A stretch of 64,000 nucleotides of DNA from Variovorax paradoxus. Lineage in GTDB: Bacteria > Pseudomonadota > Gammaproteobacteria > Burkholderiales > Burkholderiaceae_C. The notes beneath the pieces are model-generated. The model did not search any database. It was not told the origin of the DNA and saw only the letters and a list, made by a program, of their open reading frames with translations. Position 1 is the stretch's first letter. Each line of letters begins with the position of its first letter. A program made the position numbers and the translations under genes. This document shows, piece after piece, positions 46,855 through 54,775 of this stretch. The stretch lies in the NCBI RefSeq assembly GCF_009498455.1, contig NZ_CP045644.1:682001-746000 (forward strand), read 5' to 3'.

Positions 46855-47791
46855 TATGACTCAGTGAACCTGACGTCCCTTGAAGGTGTTTCAGGCCAAG
46901 CGGCTTGTAGCTCGACCGGACCGACGAGCAGCCAGCGGCCACGCTGCCGCAGCGTCGACGGGACCCGCATGAACAGCACGTTGCCCCGAGCAGGGCTCGA
47001 TCTGGCTGGAGGCATACCGCCCCGCGCAACTACTCCAACGCCTTCTACTCGAGTCGCATTCGGACACGATAGCCATGGTCGCCTCCAACATGCGCAAGCA
47101 TCGCGCGAGCGACGACAGCCAAGCGCATCGTGCTTTTGCATCGATAGCTTTTTGAATGCAGGCGCACTTCGCCGCTACGCTCACGAAATACGTCGCCGCT
47201 CATCCGAAAAGTACGCGACGTCTGCACGCGTACTAGCTCGGCACGCAGCTGGAGAATCGCCGTCTGCTCGATGCTCGGCGGCTTGCTCTCAACGTTGGCG
47301 AACTTGTTCCGGCACTGGCCTTGGTCCAGTCGAAAAGGTCTGTTCGAGCACCGCCGATGTGTGCACCACCGACCCGATTTCTTGGCAGCGCTCAATCAAC
47401 GCCTGTCGCTCAAATTCCAGCTGTAGTGCGCCCCCTCATCGCTTGCGTCATCCACGCGCTCCTGACCTCGATTGAAGTGCACAGCAGCGGATGCGTGCGG
47501 GAAAGGCGAAGCCAACTTTGCACCAGCGCCGCGCTTTCGGAATCGTTGCTCACTACCTCGAAAACACACCCGTCGAGCGTGATAACTTTTTATCGACCTG
47601 ATGTCATATCTATGGCAATAGATACGTGATTCCCCTGGACATCTTCGCTTCATTGGGGAGAAGAGGTTTCGGATTATCTCTTTATCTCATTCGAAATTAT
47701 CTACCCCGTCCCAGGACCCTCTTTCCGTCGAGATTATCGATCTCATTCGGATCTGTATCTAGTTGCCATCAGACGCGTGGACTTTCCCACT
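46855..47791. other. Region of about 940 bases without an intact gene; possible decayed leftward genes and a palindrome
   Basis: No ORF here has both a ribosome-binding site and a recognisable family. On the minus strand, about 58 codons ending near 47,424 (VITLDGCVFEVVSNDSESAA then LVQSWLRLSRTHPLL) and a frame at 47,045-47,395 look like real but interrupted protein sequence, unknown family. TATCTAT-GGCA-ATAGATA at 47,607-47,624 is a palindrome that could be an operator. The stretch next to the HUH gene contains direct repeats, listed separately. Confidence 0.35.
47672..47749 (+). repeat. Direct repeats upstream of the HUH gene, candidate iterons/operator
   Basis: GATTATC followed by ATCTCATTCG occurs twice: GATTATC at 47,672-47,678 with ATCTCATTCG at 47,684-47,693, and GATTATC at 47,732-47,738 with ATCTCATTCG at 47,740-47,749. 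A partial AATTATCT lies between them. The stretch is AT-rich compared with the surroundings. Such repeats upstream of a replication protein often mark its binding site or origin; this is inferred. Confidence 0.55.
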
Positions 47792-49054
47792 ATGACATTC
47801 ACCCAAATGACCAACTTCATAGCAACACCATCATCTTGTCCGCCTTCGTCACCATCGTTTAGTGACAAGCGTGCCTTGTGCATCAGCATGATCTACCACG
47901 ATACCTTCAATGGGAAGGAATGCCTTCGCATACCGTCTGGCTTTCAGACGGCCAAGCACATTGAAGACATTGTCGGCCTCACCCGCGATCTGCTCGCAGA
48001 GGGGCCCTCTCAGTGCGCACCAAGCAAGTCCCCCGTTCAGCGCTTCGGATCAAAGCTAGACCAGCGAGTTCAACGTGCACTCTGGTTGACACCACAACAA
48101 CTGCAGGAGAACCTTCCAAAGCATCGCCTTCACCCCTACGTCGAGCTCTTCATCCAGTGCGCTGCCAGAGAGCGCCTGTTTAACTGGAGGGCCTTGGGCA
48201 AAGCACTAAGCAAGGCGGAGCACAAGCAGTACGCTGAAGCTCGACAGCGAATGCTTGCGGCATTGCGCTCAGGAGCGCGTGAGCCGGCCTTTCGCAAGAC
48301 AGTCAAACTTCATCAAGATAAGGTGCGGCGCAACCTTACCTGCATCCGGCGCTACACCGATGCTCAATTCCGTCGTCACTCGCGTCTCCTGGTGATTCGA
48401 GTCGATTGCATGTTCATCGAAGGGTTTGCCCCGGCGCATGACTGGACCCAAGCACGCGCCTACCGCGAGACACTGATCAAGTTCCTCAATCGTGTTCTTC
48501 CCAAGGTGATTCAGTCGCAGAAGGATCGAGATGCAAAGAAGAAGCCCCAGCCGATTGCCGGGTACATCATCGGCACCGAATACGGAATCGAGACCGGCTG
48601 GCACTTTCACGTCACGCTGTTCTTGAACGGTGACGATCATCAAAACGACGTTGGCATTGCAACGGCGATCGGTTTGAATTGGCTGAAGGAGATCACGGGT
48701 GACAACGGTCGCTACCACAATTGCAATCTCGACGCGAAGCAAGGCAAGCACAAAGCGGTAGGCGTCGGGATGGTTCACCGACACGACTTGGCCAAGCGCA
48801 AGATTCTGAGCAGCGTGGTGACGCGCTACGCCGGGAAGGGTTGCTACTACGCCGAGGCCCAGACAGGGACGAAGGATCGCCTGTTGAACAAGGGAGGCTG
48901 GCCTAAGGCAAAGGACCCGAAAAAGGGTGGCCGTCCTGAGAAACTGCTACCGCTGCAGCGAGAACTGTTGACGCACATGTTTTCCGAGAAGAAGAAGCGC
49001 TTCTTCCCGATCTGGAGGCCGAGTGAACCGTCTCAGCCGTCAGTGAGTTACTGA
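47792..49054 (+). CDS. HUH-type replication protein, inovirus Gp2 / YagK-YfjJ class
   Basis: 420 residues from ATG 47,792 (starts at 47,777, 47,807 and 47,888 are also possible; none has a clear ribosome-binding site). The centre reads HSRLLVIRVDCMFIEG, the GYIIGTEYGIETGWHFHVTLFLNG box with the HxH metal motif, and later YAGKGCYYAEAQTGTKDRLLNKGGW with the Tyr/Lys-rich tail of this class. A Lys-rich C-terminus (KAKDPKKGGRPEKLLPL) suits DNA binding. It is likely the rolling-circle-type initiator of the island. It is about 1 kb downstream of DUF3987. Confidence 0.8.
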   Translation: MTFTQMTNFIATPSSCPPSSPSFSDKRALCISMIYHDTFNGKECLRIPSGFQTAKHIEDIVGLTRDLLAEGPSQCAPSKSPVQRFGSKLDQRVQRALWLTPQQLQENLPKHRLHPYVELFIQCAARERLFNWRALGKALSKAEHKQYAEARQRMLAALRSGAREPAFRKTVKLHQDKVRRNLTCIRRYTDAQFRRHSRLLVIRVDCMFIEGFAPAHDWTQARAYRETLIKFLNRVLPKVIQSQKDRDAKKKPQPIAGYIIGTEYGIETGWHFHVTLFLNGDDHQNDVGIATAIGLNWLKEITGDNGRYHNCNLDAKQGKHKAVGVGMVHRHDLAKRKILSSVVTRYAGKGCYYAEAQTGTKDRLLNKGGWPKAKDPKKGGRPEKLLPLQRELLTHMFSEKKKRFFPIWRPSEPSQPSVSY

Positions 49055-49187
49055 CCCCAAGACGATGCACAATCGCCCGACAGCGCGGTGGCGGGAGCTT
49101 TCCGCGGGAATCATGTGTGCGCAGAAGCGTTCACTCTAAGGAAATCCGCCTGCTGGCAAGGCGGCAATGCAACGACACAATCCCTTC

Positions 49188-49625
49188 ATGCCAAATATCG
49201 CCTCTATCCTCAAATCCGAAATCTCTCGCGTCGCCCGCAAGGAAGTACGAGCTGAAATCGAAACGCTCAAAAAAGCCTCGGTCGCACATCGCGCCTCGAT
49301 CGCCGAACTGCGCCGCCAGGTAAGCGCCCTGGAGAAAGAACTTCGTCGTGTTGCGAAGGGCGCGACGCGCTCCGACACAGTCAAAAGTTTGGAGGATGAA
49401 GAAGCCGGCACGAAGCGCCGATTCAGTGCGACGAGGTTGGTGGCACACCGTTCAAAGCTTGAACTGTCCGCCGCAAGCTATGGGCAACTGGTGGGTGTCT
49501 CGGGGCAGACCATCTACCACTGGGAGCAAGGTAAAGCACGTCCGCGAGCGACGCAACTCGAAAGTCTCGCGGCGGTGCGAAGCCTGGGCGCACGCGAAAT
49601 CGCGGAGCGCCTGTCCACGCAATAG
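49188..49625 (+). CDS. Coiled-coil plus helix-turn-helix regulator
   Basis: 145 residues from ATG 49,188. The first 60 are highly charged and likely coiled coil (EIETLKKASVAHRASIAELRRQVSALEKELRRV). The C-terminal 60 (LELSAASYGQLVGVSGQTIYHWEQGKARPRATQLESLAAVRSL) are an XRE-like helix-turn-helix. It is an island-borne regulator of unknown targets, placed between the HUH gene and the leftward J-domain operon. Confidence 0.75.
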   Translation: MPNIASILKSEISRVARKEVRAEIETLKKASVAHRASIAELRRQVSALEKELRRVAKGATRSDTVKSLEDEEAGTKRRFSATRLVAHRSKLELSAASYGQLVGVSGQTIYHWEQGKARPRATQLESLAAVRSLGAREIAERLSTQ

Positions 49626-49678
49626 AACCGCAGAAACTCGGGCGGCAGGAGCACCGCCTCCACCTCTATGCCTGTGAC

Positions 49679-50794
49679 CTATCTTTCAAAGAACCGATTG
49701 GCCCGCTCCTTCTCGCGCTCCTCGTGGATCATTGAAAAAAGGTTCTTCAGCACCGAACGCAGATCTCGAATCGCAACGGGCTCATCCCAGTTTCCCTGGA
49801 ACAGGTCCTGGTCGATTGACCTCCCTCCCTGATTCAAAGAAGTGACCGCAGCTTCGCAAAGACGTCCAACCTCCAGGACCCACCGATAGGCCAATTTCGC
49901 CTTTCTGGGGTCGCCCAGCGCTTCACCAGACAACTCAAAGAGGTTCGCCAGCGCCTGCCGGTCCAGCCACTCCTCTCCCACTTCCTGCTCGACTGGTTCC
50001 AGCAGATCAGACAGTTCGATGAGGCGCTGCTTCGCCGCCACATAAACCTCGTGGCTCAGGACCGGATCGGTCCATGGGGCTGGATTGGAGGCCGCATGCG
50101 AAGCTTCACTTGCGGCGCCCGAAGCGCCGTTCGGGCTTGGCTCCCTTAGAAACTCCCGGACGACCGCGAAAAGTCGCTCCAGTTCAGGCTTGTCGACCAT
50201 CGGACAGTCGGCGACCTGATGGCCGTTGACCCAGATGGCCGTCCCGCGGATGTCGAGAGAGCGGATGTCGGTCCACGGCAAGTCAACAGCCGCAGACATC
50301 AGCTCCTTGACCCGCACCCCTTCCTGCGTCAGAACAATGCCTTCTTTGGCCCCGCCAAATACCGTGGTGTCGATGAGCGCGACAACATCTTCTTCCTTAA
50401 GGTCAACAGCGTAGTTGCCGCGAGCGGCACTGAGCTTCTTGACCGGGATGCGAGGAGCGAAGTAAATCCGCGAGAAGCCGACATAGGGAGCCAGCCGCGT
50501 GCTAAGAAGTTCCTGAAGGCTAGTGCGAACTGGACGTTTTTCAGTCGCGCGTGGCTGTCTCGGGCCCTCATCCGCTTGGGGGCGCGAGTCGAATGCCTTT
50601 CGCCCGACAGGATCCGACAGCGCCGCATAGGCGGCATTGACCTCCTGCATTTTGTTGGTTGCCCACTTCACCGTGTCGACATCGGCAGTGGCGTACTTGT
50701 CAGGGTGGTACTGGGTGCGCCGGCCCCTGTAGGCGAGTTCGATCTCCTGCTGGGAGGCGCTGGGACGTATGCCCAGCACTTCGTAATGATTCAT
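49679..50794 (-). CDS. J-domain (DnaJ-like) protein with a unique C-terminal part
   Basis: 371 residues from ATG 50,794. Residues 1-65 are a J domain (MNHYEVLGIRPSASQQEIEL, then TQYHPDKYATAD with the HPD triad, then NAAYAALSDPVGR). The rest has a YxFxP-like segment (GFSRIYFAPRIPVKKL), then KEGIVLTQEGVRVKEL with DLPWTDIRSLDIRG, resembling a bacterial PH-like domain, and a helical tail ending EKERANRFFER. It may recruit Hsp70 to an island-specific client. The combination is not one I can name. Confidence 0.8.
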   Translation of the reverse strand: MNHYEVLGIRPSASQQEIELAYRGRRTQYHPDKYATADVDTVKWATNKMQEVNAAYAALSDPVGRKAFDSRPQADEGPRQPRATEKRPVRTSLQELLSTRLAPYVGFSRIYFAPRIPVKKLSAARGNYAVDLKEEDVVALIDTTVFGGAKEGIVLTQEGVRVKELMSAAVDLPWTDIRSLDIRGTAIWVNGHQVADCPMVDKPELERLFAVVREFLREPSPNGASGAASEASHAASNPAPWTDPVLSHEVYVAAKQRLIELSDLLEPVEQEVGEEWLDRQALANLFELSGEALGDPRKAKLAYRWVLEVGRLCEAAVTSLNQGGRSIDQDLFQGNWDEPVAIRDLRSVLKNLFSMIHEEREKERANRFFER

Positions 50795-50895
50795 GGCTTT
50801 GAAGAAGCAGTTGCTTGAGGAATGCCGGGGTGGACTCCCCAAAAAAAGAAGGCATACCGACCACGCCCAACCGGAAGATTGGGCATGGCCGGAGG

Positions 50896-51234
50896 CTATT
50901 GGTAGAGCTTCTGGCAAGTGCCAGACTCGTAGATGTCGCTGATCTTCTCGGCTTGGCCGCGGGGGCTGAGCTTGTAGAGCGCCATGTCGTCCGTGAACTT
51001 GTCCCGTAAACCCATCATGTATTGGCCCGGGTTACCCGTCTTCTGATCCAGAAGCGGTTTGACTTTCATGACGGCAGCGCCGGCCTGCTCGTGGCGCCCG
51101 AGGATCTGCGCGACGTTGGCGCATTTGTAGGCGTCATAGATGCGGCTTTCGTCGCCGGAGCAGGCCGTCATCCCGGCGCACGCGAATACAGAAAGCATGA
51201 CGAAGCGCGGTAGCCGCGAGGAACTCTGTGGCAT
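50896..51234 (-). CDS. Small lipoprotein, unknown function
   Basis: 112 residues. The signal ends VFACAGMTAC, so Cys25 is probably lipidated. The mature part is SGDESRIYDAYKCANVAQIL and then helical, with two more Cys (YKC, GTCQKLYQ) that may form a disulfide. It is the third gene in a leftward group with 51,250 and 51,518 that look envelope-related. No family is recognised. Confidence 0.75.
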   Translation of the reverse strand: MPQSSSRLPRFVMLSVFACAGMTACSGDESRIYDAYKCANVAQILGRHEQAGAAVMKVKPLLDQKTGNPGQYMMGLRDKFTDDMALYKLSPRGQAEKISDIYESGTCQKLYQ

Positions 51235-51249
51235 GTTGGGCCCCGTTCC

Positions 51250-51456
51250 TCAAGCGAGGTAGATGGCTACCAAAATCGCGATCAGGAGGATGGCTCCGAT
51301 GAATCCGCCCAGCGCCGGGAAGATCACGGCCGGCCAGACCAATGCCTTGCCGAACGCTACGCCGAAGCTCGCGCCCGAGACGAAGACCCACTGGTAGAGC
51401 AGAACGAGGACGCCGACACCGCCGTAACCTGCGATCAGTTTTGCTTTGAGAGTCAT
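51250..51456 (-). CDS. Small membrane protein with two or more helices
   Basis: 68 residues, almost entirely hydrophobic: LIAGYGGVGVLVLLYQWVF and VWPAVIFPALGGFIGAILLIAILVAIYLA. It lies between a lipoprotein gene and a secreted protein gene, all leftward. I do not recognise a family. Confidence 0.7.
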   Translation of the reverse strand: MTLKAKLIAGYGGVGVLVLLYQWVFVSGASFGVAFGKALVWPAVIFPALGGFIGAILLIAILVAIYLA

Positions 51457-51517
51457 TGTTGAGATGGAATGAAAAGTTAAAAGAGGGTTGGAGATCTGAC
51501 GGCGCGGCCGACACCTG

Positions 51518-51928
51518 TCAGCAGCGATGCTTCTTGTTCACCGGCCGTCGGGGATCGGTGCCGAGCACGGCACCTTCCTTGGTCATGCACACGCCATCGG
51601 CGCAGGCATAGCCAGGCGCCTTGAGCACAGCGCGGTCGGCATCGCCGATCTCGCAGCGCAGTTCGTCGAAGTCGAATTCTTTGTAGACCTTCACGCGTTC
51701 GGTGGTCGTGTAGTACACGCCGCTGCCGCCCGCCTGCACCTGGATCGGATAGACCGGGTACTTGAGGTCGCGACTCCAGCCCTGCAGCTGAATCTCCATG
51801 GCCGATCGGTCGATCTGGTGCCTCACGGCATCGGGGTTGATGAGCGGATCGATGCCCTTGGCAAGCGCCAAGGGCGTCAAGACGATCGCGATGAGCGCGG
51901 CGAAGACGGTGCCGAGCATGGTTTTCAT
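51518..51928 (-). CDS. Exported protein, unknown function
   Basis: 136 residues. The signal peptide ends PLALA-KGIDP. The mature part has four Cys: one in ELRCEIGD, a pair in YACADGVCMTK and a terminal one in KKHRC. This suggests disulfide bonds in the periplasm. No family is recognised. It is divergent from the XRE regulator at 52,088. Confidence 0.7.
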   Translation of the reverse strand: MKTMLGTVFAALIAIVLTPLALAKGIDPLINPDAVRHQIDRSAMEIQLQGWSRDLKYPVYPIQVQAGGSGVYYTTTERVKVYKEFDFDELRCEIGDADRAVLKAPGYACADGVCMTKEGAVLGTDPRRPVNKKHRC

Positions 51929-52036
51929 GAAAAGCCTTGAAGGAAGTGAACTTGAAGCGAAGTCGGCCGATGAACGCGGCGCGAGGTCGTGGTGGAGATC
52001 GACCTTGCATACCCGGGCGCGCCAATACCGAAAAAT

Positions 52037-52053
52037 TCTACGTTAAACGTAGA
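52037..52053. promoter_or_regulatory. Palindromic operator candidate upstream of the XRE regulator
   Basis: TCTACGTTAAACGTAGA is a perfect palindrome with 8-base arms and a one-base centre, 34 bases upstream of the XRE start and about 110 upstream of the divergent exported-protein gene. It is a plausible autorepression site. Confidence 0.6.
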
Positions 52054-52070
52054 GACGAGGTCGCCTCTTG

Positions 52071-52085
52071 TTACGAATATCGTAA
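52071..52085. promoter_or_regulatory. Second palindrome directly before the XRE start
   Basis: TTACGAATATCGTAA has 6-base arms around ATA and ends two bases before the GTG start. It may be a second operator or overlap the ribosome-binding region, which has no AGGAG. Confidence 0.55.
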
Positions 52086-52087
52086 TA

Positions 52088-52417
52088 GTGCCTTCTCTCA
52101 GTCCTGCCCGCTCTGTTTTTGGAGTACGCCTTCGCATGGCGAGGGTAGCTGCCGGGTTGCCGCAGGATCGGCTCGGTGTGAAGGCCGGGTTGGACGAAGG
52201 GACCGCGAGCGCGCGCATCTCCCGCTACGAGAGCGGCATTCATGAGCCCAACATGGCATTCGCTCAGCGATTGGCCTCCGAGCTCAATGTGCCAGTGGCA
52301 TATTTCTATGCCCCGGATGACGACTTGGCCAAGCTCATCTTGTGGTTTGGGCAGTTGAACCTGAAGCAACGAAAGTCGCTCGTCGAGTGTGCGAGCAAGC
52401 TCTCGCAGGCGCAGTGA
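52088..52417 (+). CDS. XRE-family transcriptional regulator
   Basis: 109 residues from GTG 52,088 (VPSLSPARSVFGVRLR). The helix-turn-helix is in GVRLRMARVAAGLPQDRLGVKAGLDEGTASARISRYESG, followed by FAQRLASELNVPVAYFYAPDDDLAKLIL, a common C-terminal extension. Two palindromes upstream suggest autoregulation and control of the divergent leftward group (51,518 onward). The frame is open further upstream but that part has no similarity. Confidence 0.85.
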   Translation: MPSLSPARSVFGVRLRMARVAAGLPQDRLGVKAGLDEGTASARISRYESGIHEPNMAFAQRLASELNVPVAYFYAPDDDLAKLILWFGQLNLKQRKSLVECASKLSQAQ

Positions 52418-52448
52418 ACAGCTCCATTCCGGAAGGAGCCACTCGGCT

Positions 52449-52586
52449 TCAGCGATAAGCGTGCGACGCGCGCCAGCGGAAGTACTGGCAGAAATGCCAC
52501 CCCAGCCCGAAGCCGAAGAAGATCCCGGTGGCTAGCACCAGCGCAAAGGCCCTCAAGTACTCGATCGGCCCGTAGAAAATTCCCAT
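52449..52586 (-). CDS. Small single-helix membrane protein
   Basis: 45 residues from ATG 52,586, preceded by AAAGGA 8 bases upstream. MGIFYGPIEYLRAFALVLATGIFFGFGLGWHFCQYFRW has one long hydrophobic helix and an aromatic/basic end. Unknown function. It is the last gene of the leftward accessory run. Confidence 0.65.
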   Translation of the reverse strand: MGIFYGPIEYLRAFALVLATGIFFGFGLGWHFCQYFRWRASHAYR

Positions 52587-52645
52587 GGCAATGTCCTTTC
52601 TCTTTCTACATGGTTGGTAGTTCAGGTTTTTGAGCCCCCAAAGAA

Positions 52646-52670
52646 CAAGCCCGGTGGGAGCCGGGGCTTG
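52646..52670 (-). terminator. Stem-loop between the accessory run and the small membrane gene
   Basis: On the minus strand, CAAGCCCCGG and CCGGGCTTG pair with one bulged base around a 6-base loop, then TTCTTTGGGG. The T-run is weak, so termination is only partly supported. Confidence 0.4.
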
Positions 52671-52728
52671 TGCCGTCGGGAAAAGGCCGTGAGAGCGAGA
52701 GGAGCCCTTGCGGTGGGCGGATCGCCAT

Positions 52729-52953
52729 TCAGCGCCGCTCGCTCCGAACAGGGTCCTCATGCTGCAGCCGGAGTCGTTTCACCCGCACTTCCTCTTCGGT
52801 GGCGCGCCAGGCCGCTTCCCGTTGGAACGGGTCGGTTTGCTTGCGCTGCAGCATCACGCGATCCACTCGCTGAAGAAACGCCTCGTCGAGCACGAAGATC
52901 TCGTTCTGGTTACTCGTGACCGACGCTGCGGCCCCGTTCAGCAGTCTTCTCAT
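52729..52953 (-). CDS. Hypothetical small basic protein
   Basis: 74 residues from ATG 52,953. MRRLLNGAAASVTSNQNEIFVLDEAFLQRVDRVMLQRKQ has a helical, highly charged remainder (REAAWRATEEEVRVKRLRLQHED). The start overlaps the stop of the upstream gene (ATGA), so it is coupled to the Cys-rich protein. Unknown. Confidence 0.6.
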   Translation of the reverse strand: MRRLLNGAAASVTSNQNEIFVLDEAFLQRVDRVMLQRKQTDPFQREAAWRATEEEVRVKRLRLQHEDPVRSERR

Positions 52954-53720
52954 GAGGGCCTGCCTTCGAAGAAAATCGCCTGCACGCGCTGTGCGCCTGC
53001 GCCGTGGGCCGGGAAGCCCACGATGGCGGCGCGATCGCGCTGCTGGCAGATGCCGCAGTTCAGGCAATCGGAATTTCCGGTGCTGGCGGGGCAGACAATC
53101 ACCTGGCGCCCGGCTGGCGTACGGATGGGCTTGGTGAGCCTCTGAGGCAGGACGACCACCACGGGCGCGATACCGAGGTCCGCATACGCATCGGCTTGAA
53201 CCAAGGTCTCGGCACTGAGGTTGACCGTGAAGCCAAGCCGGTTCGCATTGAGGATTGCCACTTGGTTGACGGATGTCGGCGGATAGTGGGTGTAGGTGAA
53301 TCCACGGCGCCCCCGGTTCGCCATGGCCAGCCGTGTGAGCATTCGGGCATCGATGACACCGGGCGCTTCAGGCGTCAGGTCTCCCGCCTGGTTGTGGCGC
53401 CACAGGGCGTGGCGGCGCAAGGTAGCGATCTCCTGCAGCAACTCATCGAACGTGTGACCTCGTAGCCCCTTGGACACGTGGCGCCAATGGATGGCCAGGG
53501 GGCCGCTTTCGGCGTAGCAGCCATTGCCTTTGAAGCTGCAGTTCGGCGGACACGAGTTCGCACTCGTGGTTGTCACCGGGATCGGACCGGTCTTGCGGTT
53601 GCGACTGACACGCACCAGGTGATAGGTGCGGGTGTCCTGCTCGGAAGAAGCTCCGGCAGAGTGATTCGACCGCTTTTGTGGCGGCGAATTGGCGGATGGG
53701 CGAGCCTGTGCCCGCGCCAT
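52950..53720 (-). CDS. Cys-rich island/phage protein with two metal- or Fe-S-like Cys clusters
   Basis: 256 residues from ATG 53,720 (starts at 53,780 and 53,822 are also open). The N-terminal segment TYHLVRVSRNRKTGPIPVTT is followed by CPPNCSFKGNGCYAES, and the C-terminal segment has VCPASTGNSDCLNCGICQQR. The two clusters have seven Cys in total. A similar pattern is familiar from phage- and ICE-borne proteins (DUF7227-like, from memory and not certain). It may bind zinc or an iron-sulfur cluster. Function unknown. Confidence 0.7.
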   Translation of the reverse strand: MARAQARPSANSPPQKRSNHSAGASSEQDTRTYHLVRVSRNRKTGPIPVTTTSANSCPPNCSFKGNGCYAESGPLAIHWRHVSKGLRGHTFDELLQEIATLRRHALWRHNQAGDLTPEAPGVIDARMLTRLAMANRGRRGFTYTHYPPTSVNQVAILNANRLGFTVNLSAETLVQADAYADLGIAPVVVVLPQRLTKPIRTPAGRQVIVCPASTGNSDCLNCGICQQRDRAAIVGFPAHGAGAQRVQAIFFEGRPS

Positions 53721-53882
53721 TGTTGGAATGGACAAAGTTGATCCTCTATTTGTGAGCGCAGCCGTTGACGGCAGCGCCATGAAGTGCCGGCCCCCACGGG
53801 CGATCCAGATCCGCGCGCGCATCCACCACGCTTCAGGCCAGAGAGGCCGGGGCGTGGTGGGTGCGTGTGTGGGGAATGAAGG

Positions 53883-53922
53883 CGGACCGAGAGGTCCGAT
53901 GCGGCGCAGGGCGCCCTTTTTT
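53883..53922 (+). terminator. Two stem-loops with T-run, rightward, between leftward genes
   Basis: CGGACC-GAGA-GGTCCG (53,883-53,898) is followed by GGCGC-AGG-GCGCC (53,903-53,915) and CTTTTTTTG. The T-run is on the plus strand, while all genes here run leftward, so this would end a rightward transcript starting in the 53.7-53.9 kb region. Confidence 0.55.
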
Positions 53923-53956
53923 TGTGTGCAGCTAAAGCGAGTCAGCTGCTGCTGCC

Positions 53957-54217
53957 TCAGCGCTTTTGGGCGGACGAAGGTGCTGGCGGTCCTGCTTCAT
54001 TGCGACCCAGCCGTCTGGCCAGCTTGTTTCGCACCTCCACAGCGCAACCGTGCCAGGCACGGCCGCTGACCATGGGTGTGTCCAGTGCTTCGGGATCCAT
54101 CGCAGCCACGCACCTGGCGTACTGCTCCAGCGCCTGCATCACAAAGGCCTGGATGAGCGCGCCGTGGACGCTGAACTCCATCAACTCGGTGACGAACTCA
54201 ACGTTGGTCGATGGCAT
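53957..54217 (-). CDS. Hypothetical protein
   Basis: 86 residues. MPSTNVEFVTELMEFSVHGALIQAFVMQALEQYARCVAAMDPEAL is followed by VSGRAWHGCAVEVRNKLARRLG. It looks like a small, mostly helical soluble protein of a type common in ICE accessory regions. It overlaps the upstream 89-residue gene by 20 bases. No family is recognised. Confidence 0.6.
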   Translation of the reverse strand: MPSTNVEFVTELMEFSVHGALIQAFVMQALEQYARCVAAMDPEALDTPMVSGRAWHGCAVEVRNKLARRLGRNEAGPPAPSSAQKR

Positions 54218-54467
54218 GCTCGCTCACCTCGCTCACTTCACATATCGACTGAAGGATCTCAAAGCCCGCATCGGCAATGAGGCCAGGATCCAGCAGCATG
54301 ACCAGGTCATCGGTCATGCCCGAGCGCATGGATGCCCACACCTCGTCGCTCAAGCCGTCCTCGCGCGCGCGAGCCCTGGCCGCACGCTCCAGTGCCTCCT
54401 CATCGAAGACGGCAAGCTCGACGCTGAACACCAGCACCGTGCGCGGCGTGGACGATGCGCCGCTCAT
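54198..54467 (-). CDS. Hypothetical acidic protein
   Basis: 89 residues from ATG 54,467. VLVFSVELAVFDEEALERAARARAREDGLSDEVWASMRSGMTDDLVMLLDPGL is acidic and helical. It overlaps its upstream neighbour by 4 bases and its downstream neighbour by 20. Unknown. Confidence 0.6.
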   Translation of the reverse strand: MSGASSTPRTVLVFSVELAVFDEEALERAARARAREDGLSDEVWASMRSGMTDDLVMLLDPGLIADAGFEILQSICEVSEVSEHAIDQR

Positions 54468-54775
54468 GCGCCCTCCCCTGCATCGACGCGCGAGATCTCC
54501 GCACCGAAGGCCAATGCCGCGTTGTCGAGGCTGGGCAGTCCGTTCTGCCGGATCCACCAGTCGGGCGGGCTGTACGGCACGGTCATCACGCCCAGATAGA
54601 CGCCTTGCGACGCGTAGCCCACCACCTTGGCGCGGCCGATGCCGTTGATACGGATGAGCACGTCCTCGCCGATCGAGGGAACGTCGAACTGGGCCGACCA
54701 CTTGAGCATGTCCTGGGCGAAGGGGTCGCGGGTGTGGGGCGGCACCGTGGTGTACCGCTGGAATCGGGTTGTCAT
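54464..54775 (-). CDS. Hypothetical protein
   Basis: 103 residues from ATG 54,775, preceded by AGGAGA. FDVPSIGEDVLIRINGIGRAKVVGYASQGVYLGVMTVPYSPPDWW looks like a small beta barrel (SH3-like pattern, IGRAKVVGY). It is coupled by overlap on both sides. Unknown. Confidence 0.65.
   Translation of the reverse strand: MTTRFQRYTTVPPHTRDPFAQDMLKWSAQFDVPSIGEDVLIRINGIGRAKVVGYASQGVYLGVMTVPYSPPDWWIRQNGLPSLDNAALAFGAEISRVDAGEGA

Noticed and set aside
46705..47475. 256-codon rightward ORF running from the end of DUF3987 into the gap
   Set aside because: It starts inside the DUF3987 gene in another frame, crosses the perfect hairpin and has a biased, low-complexity composition.
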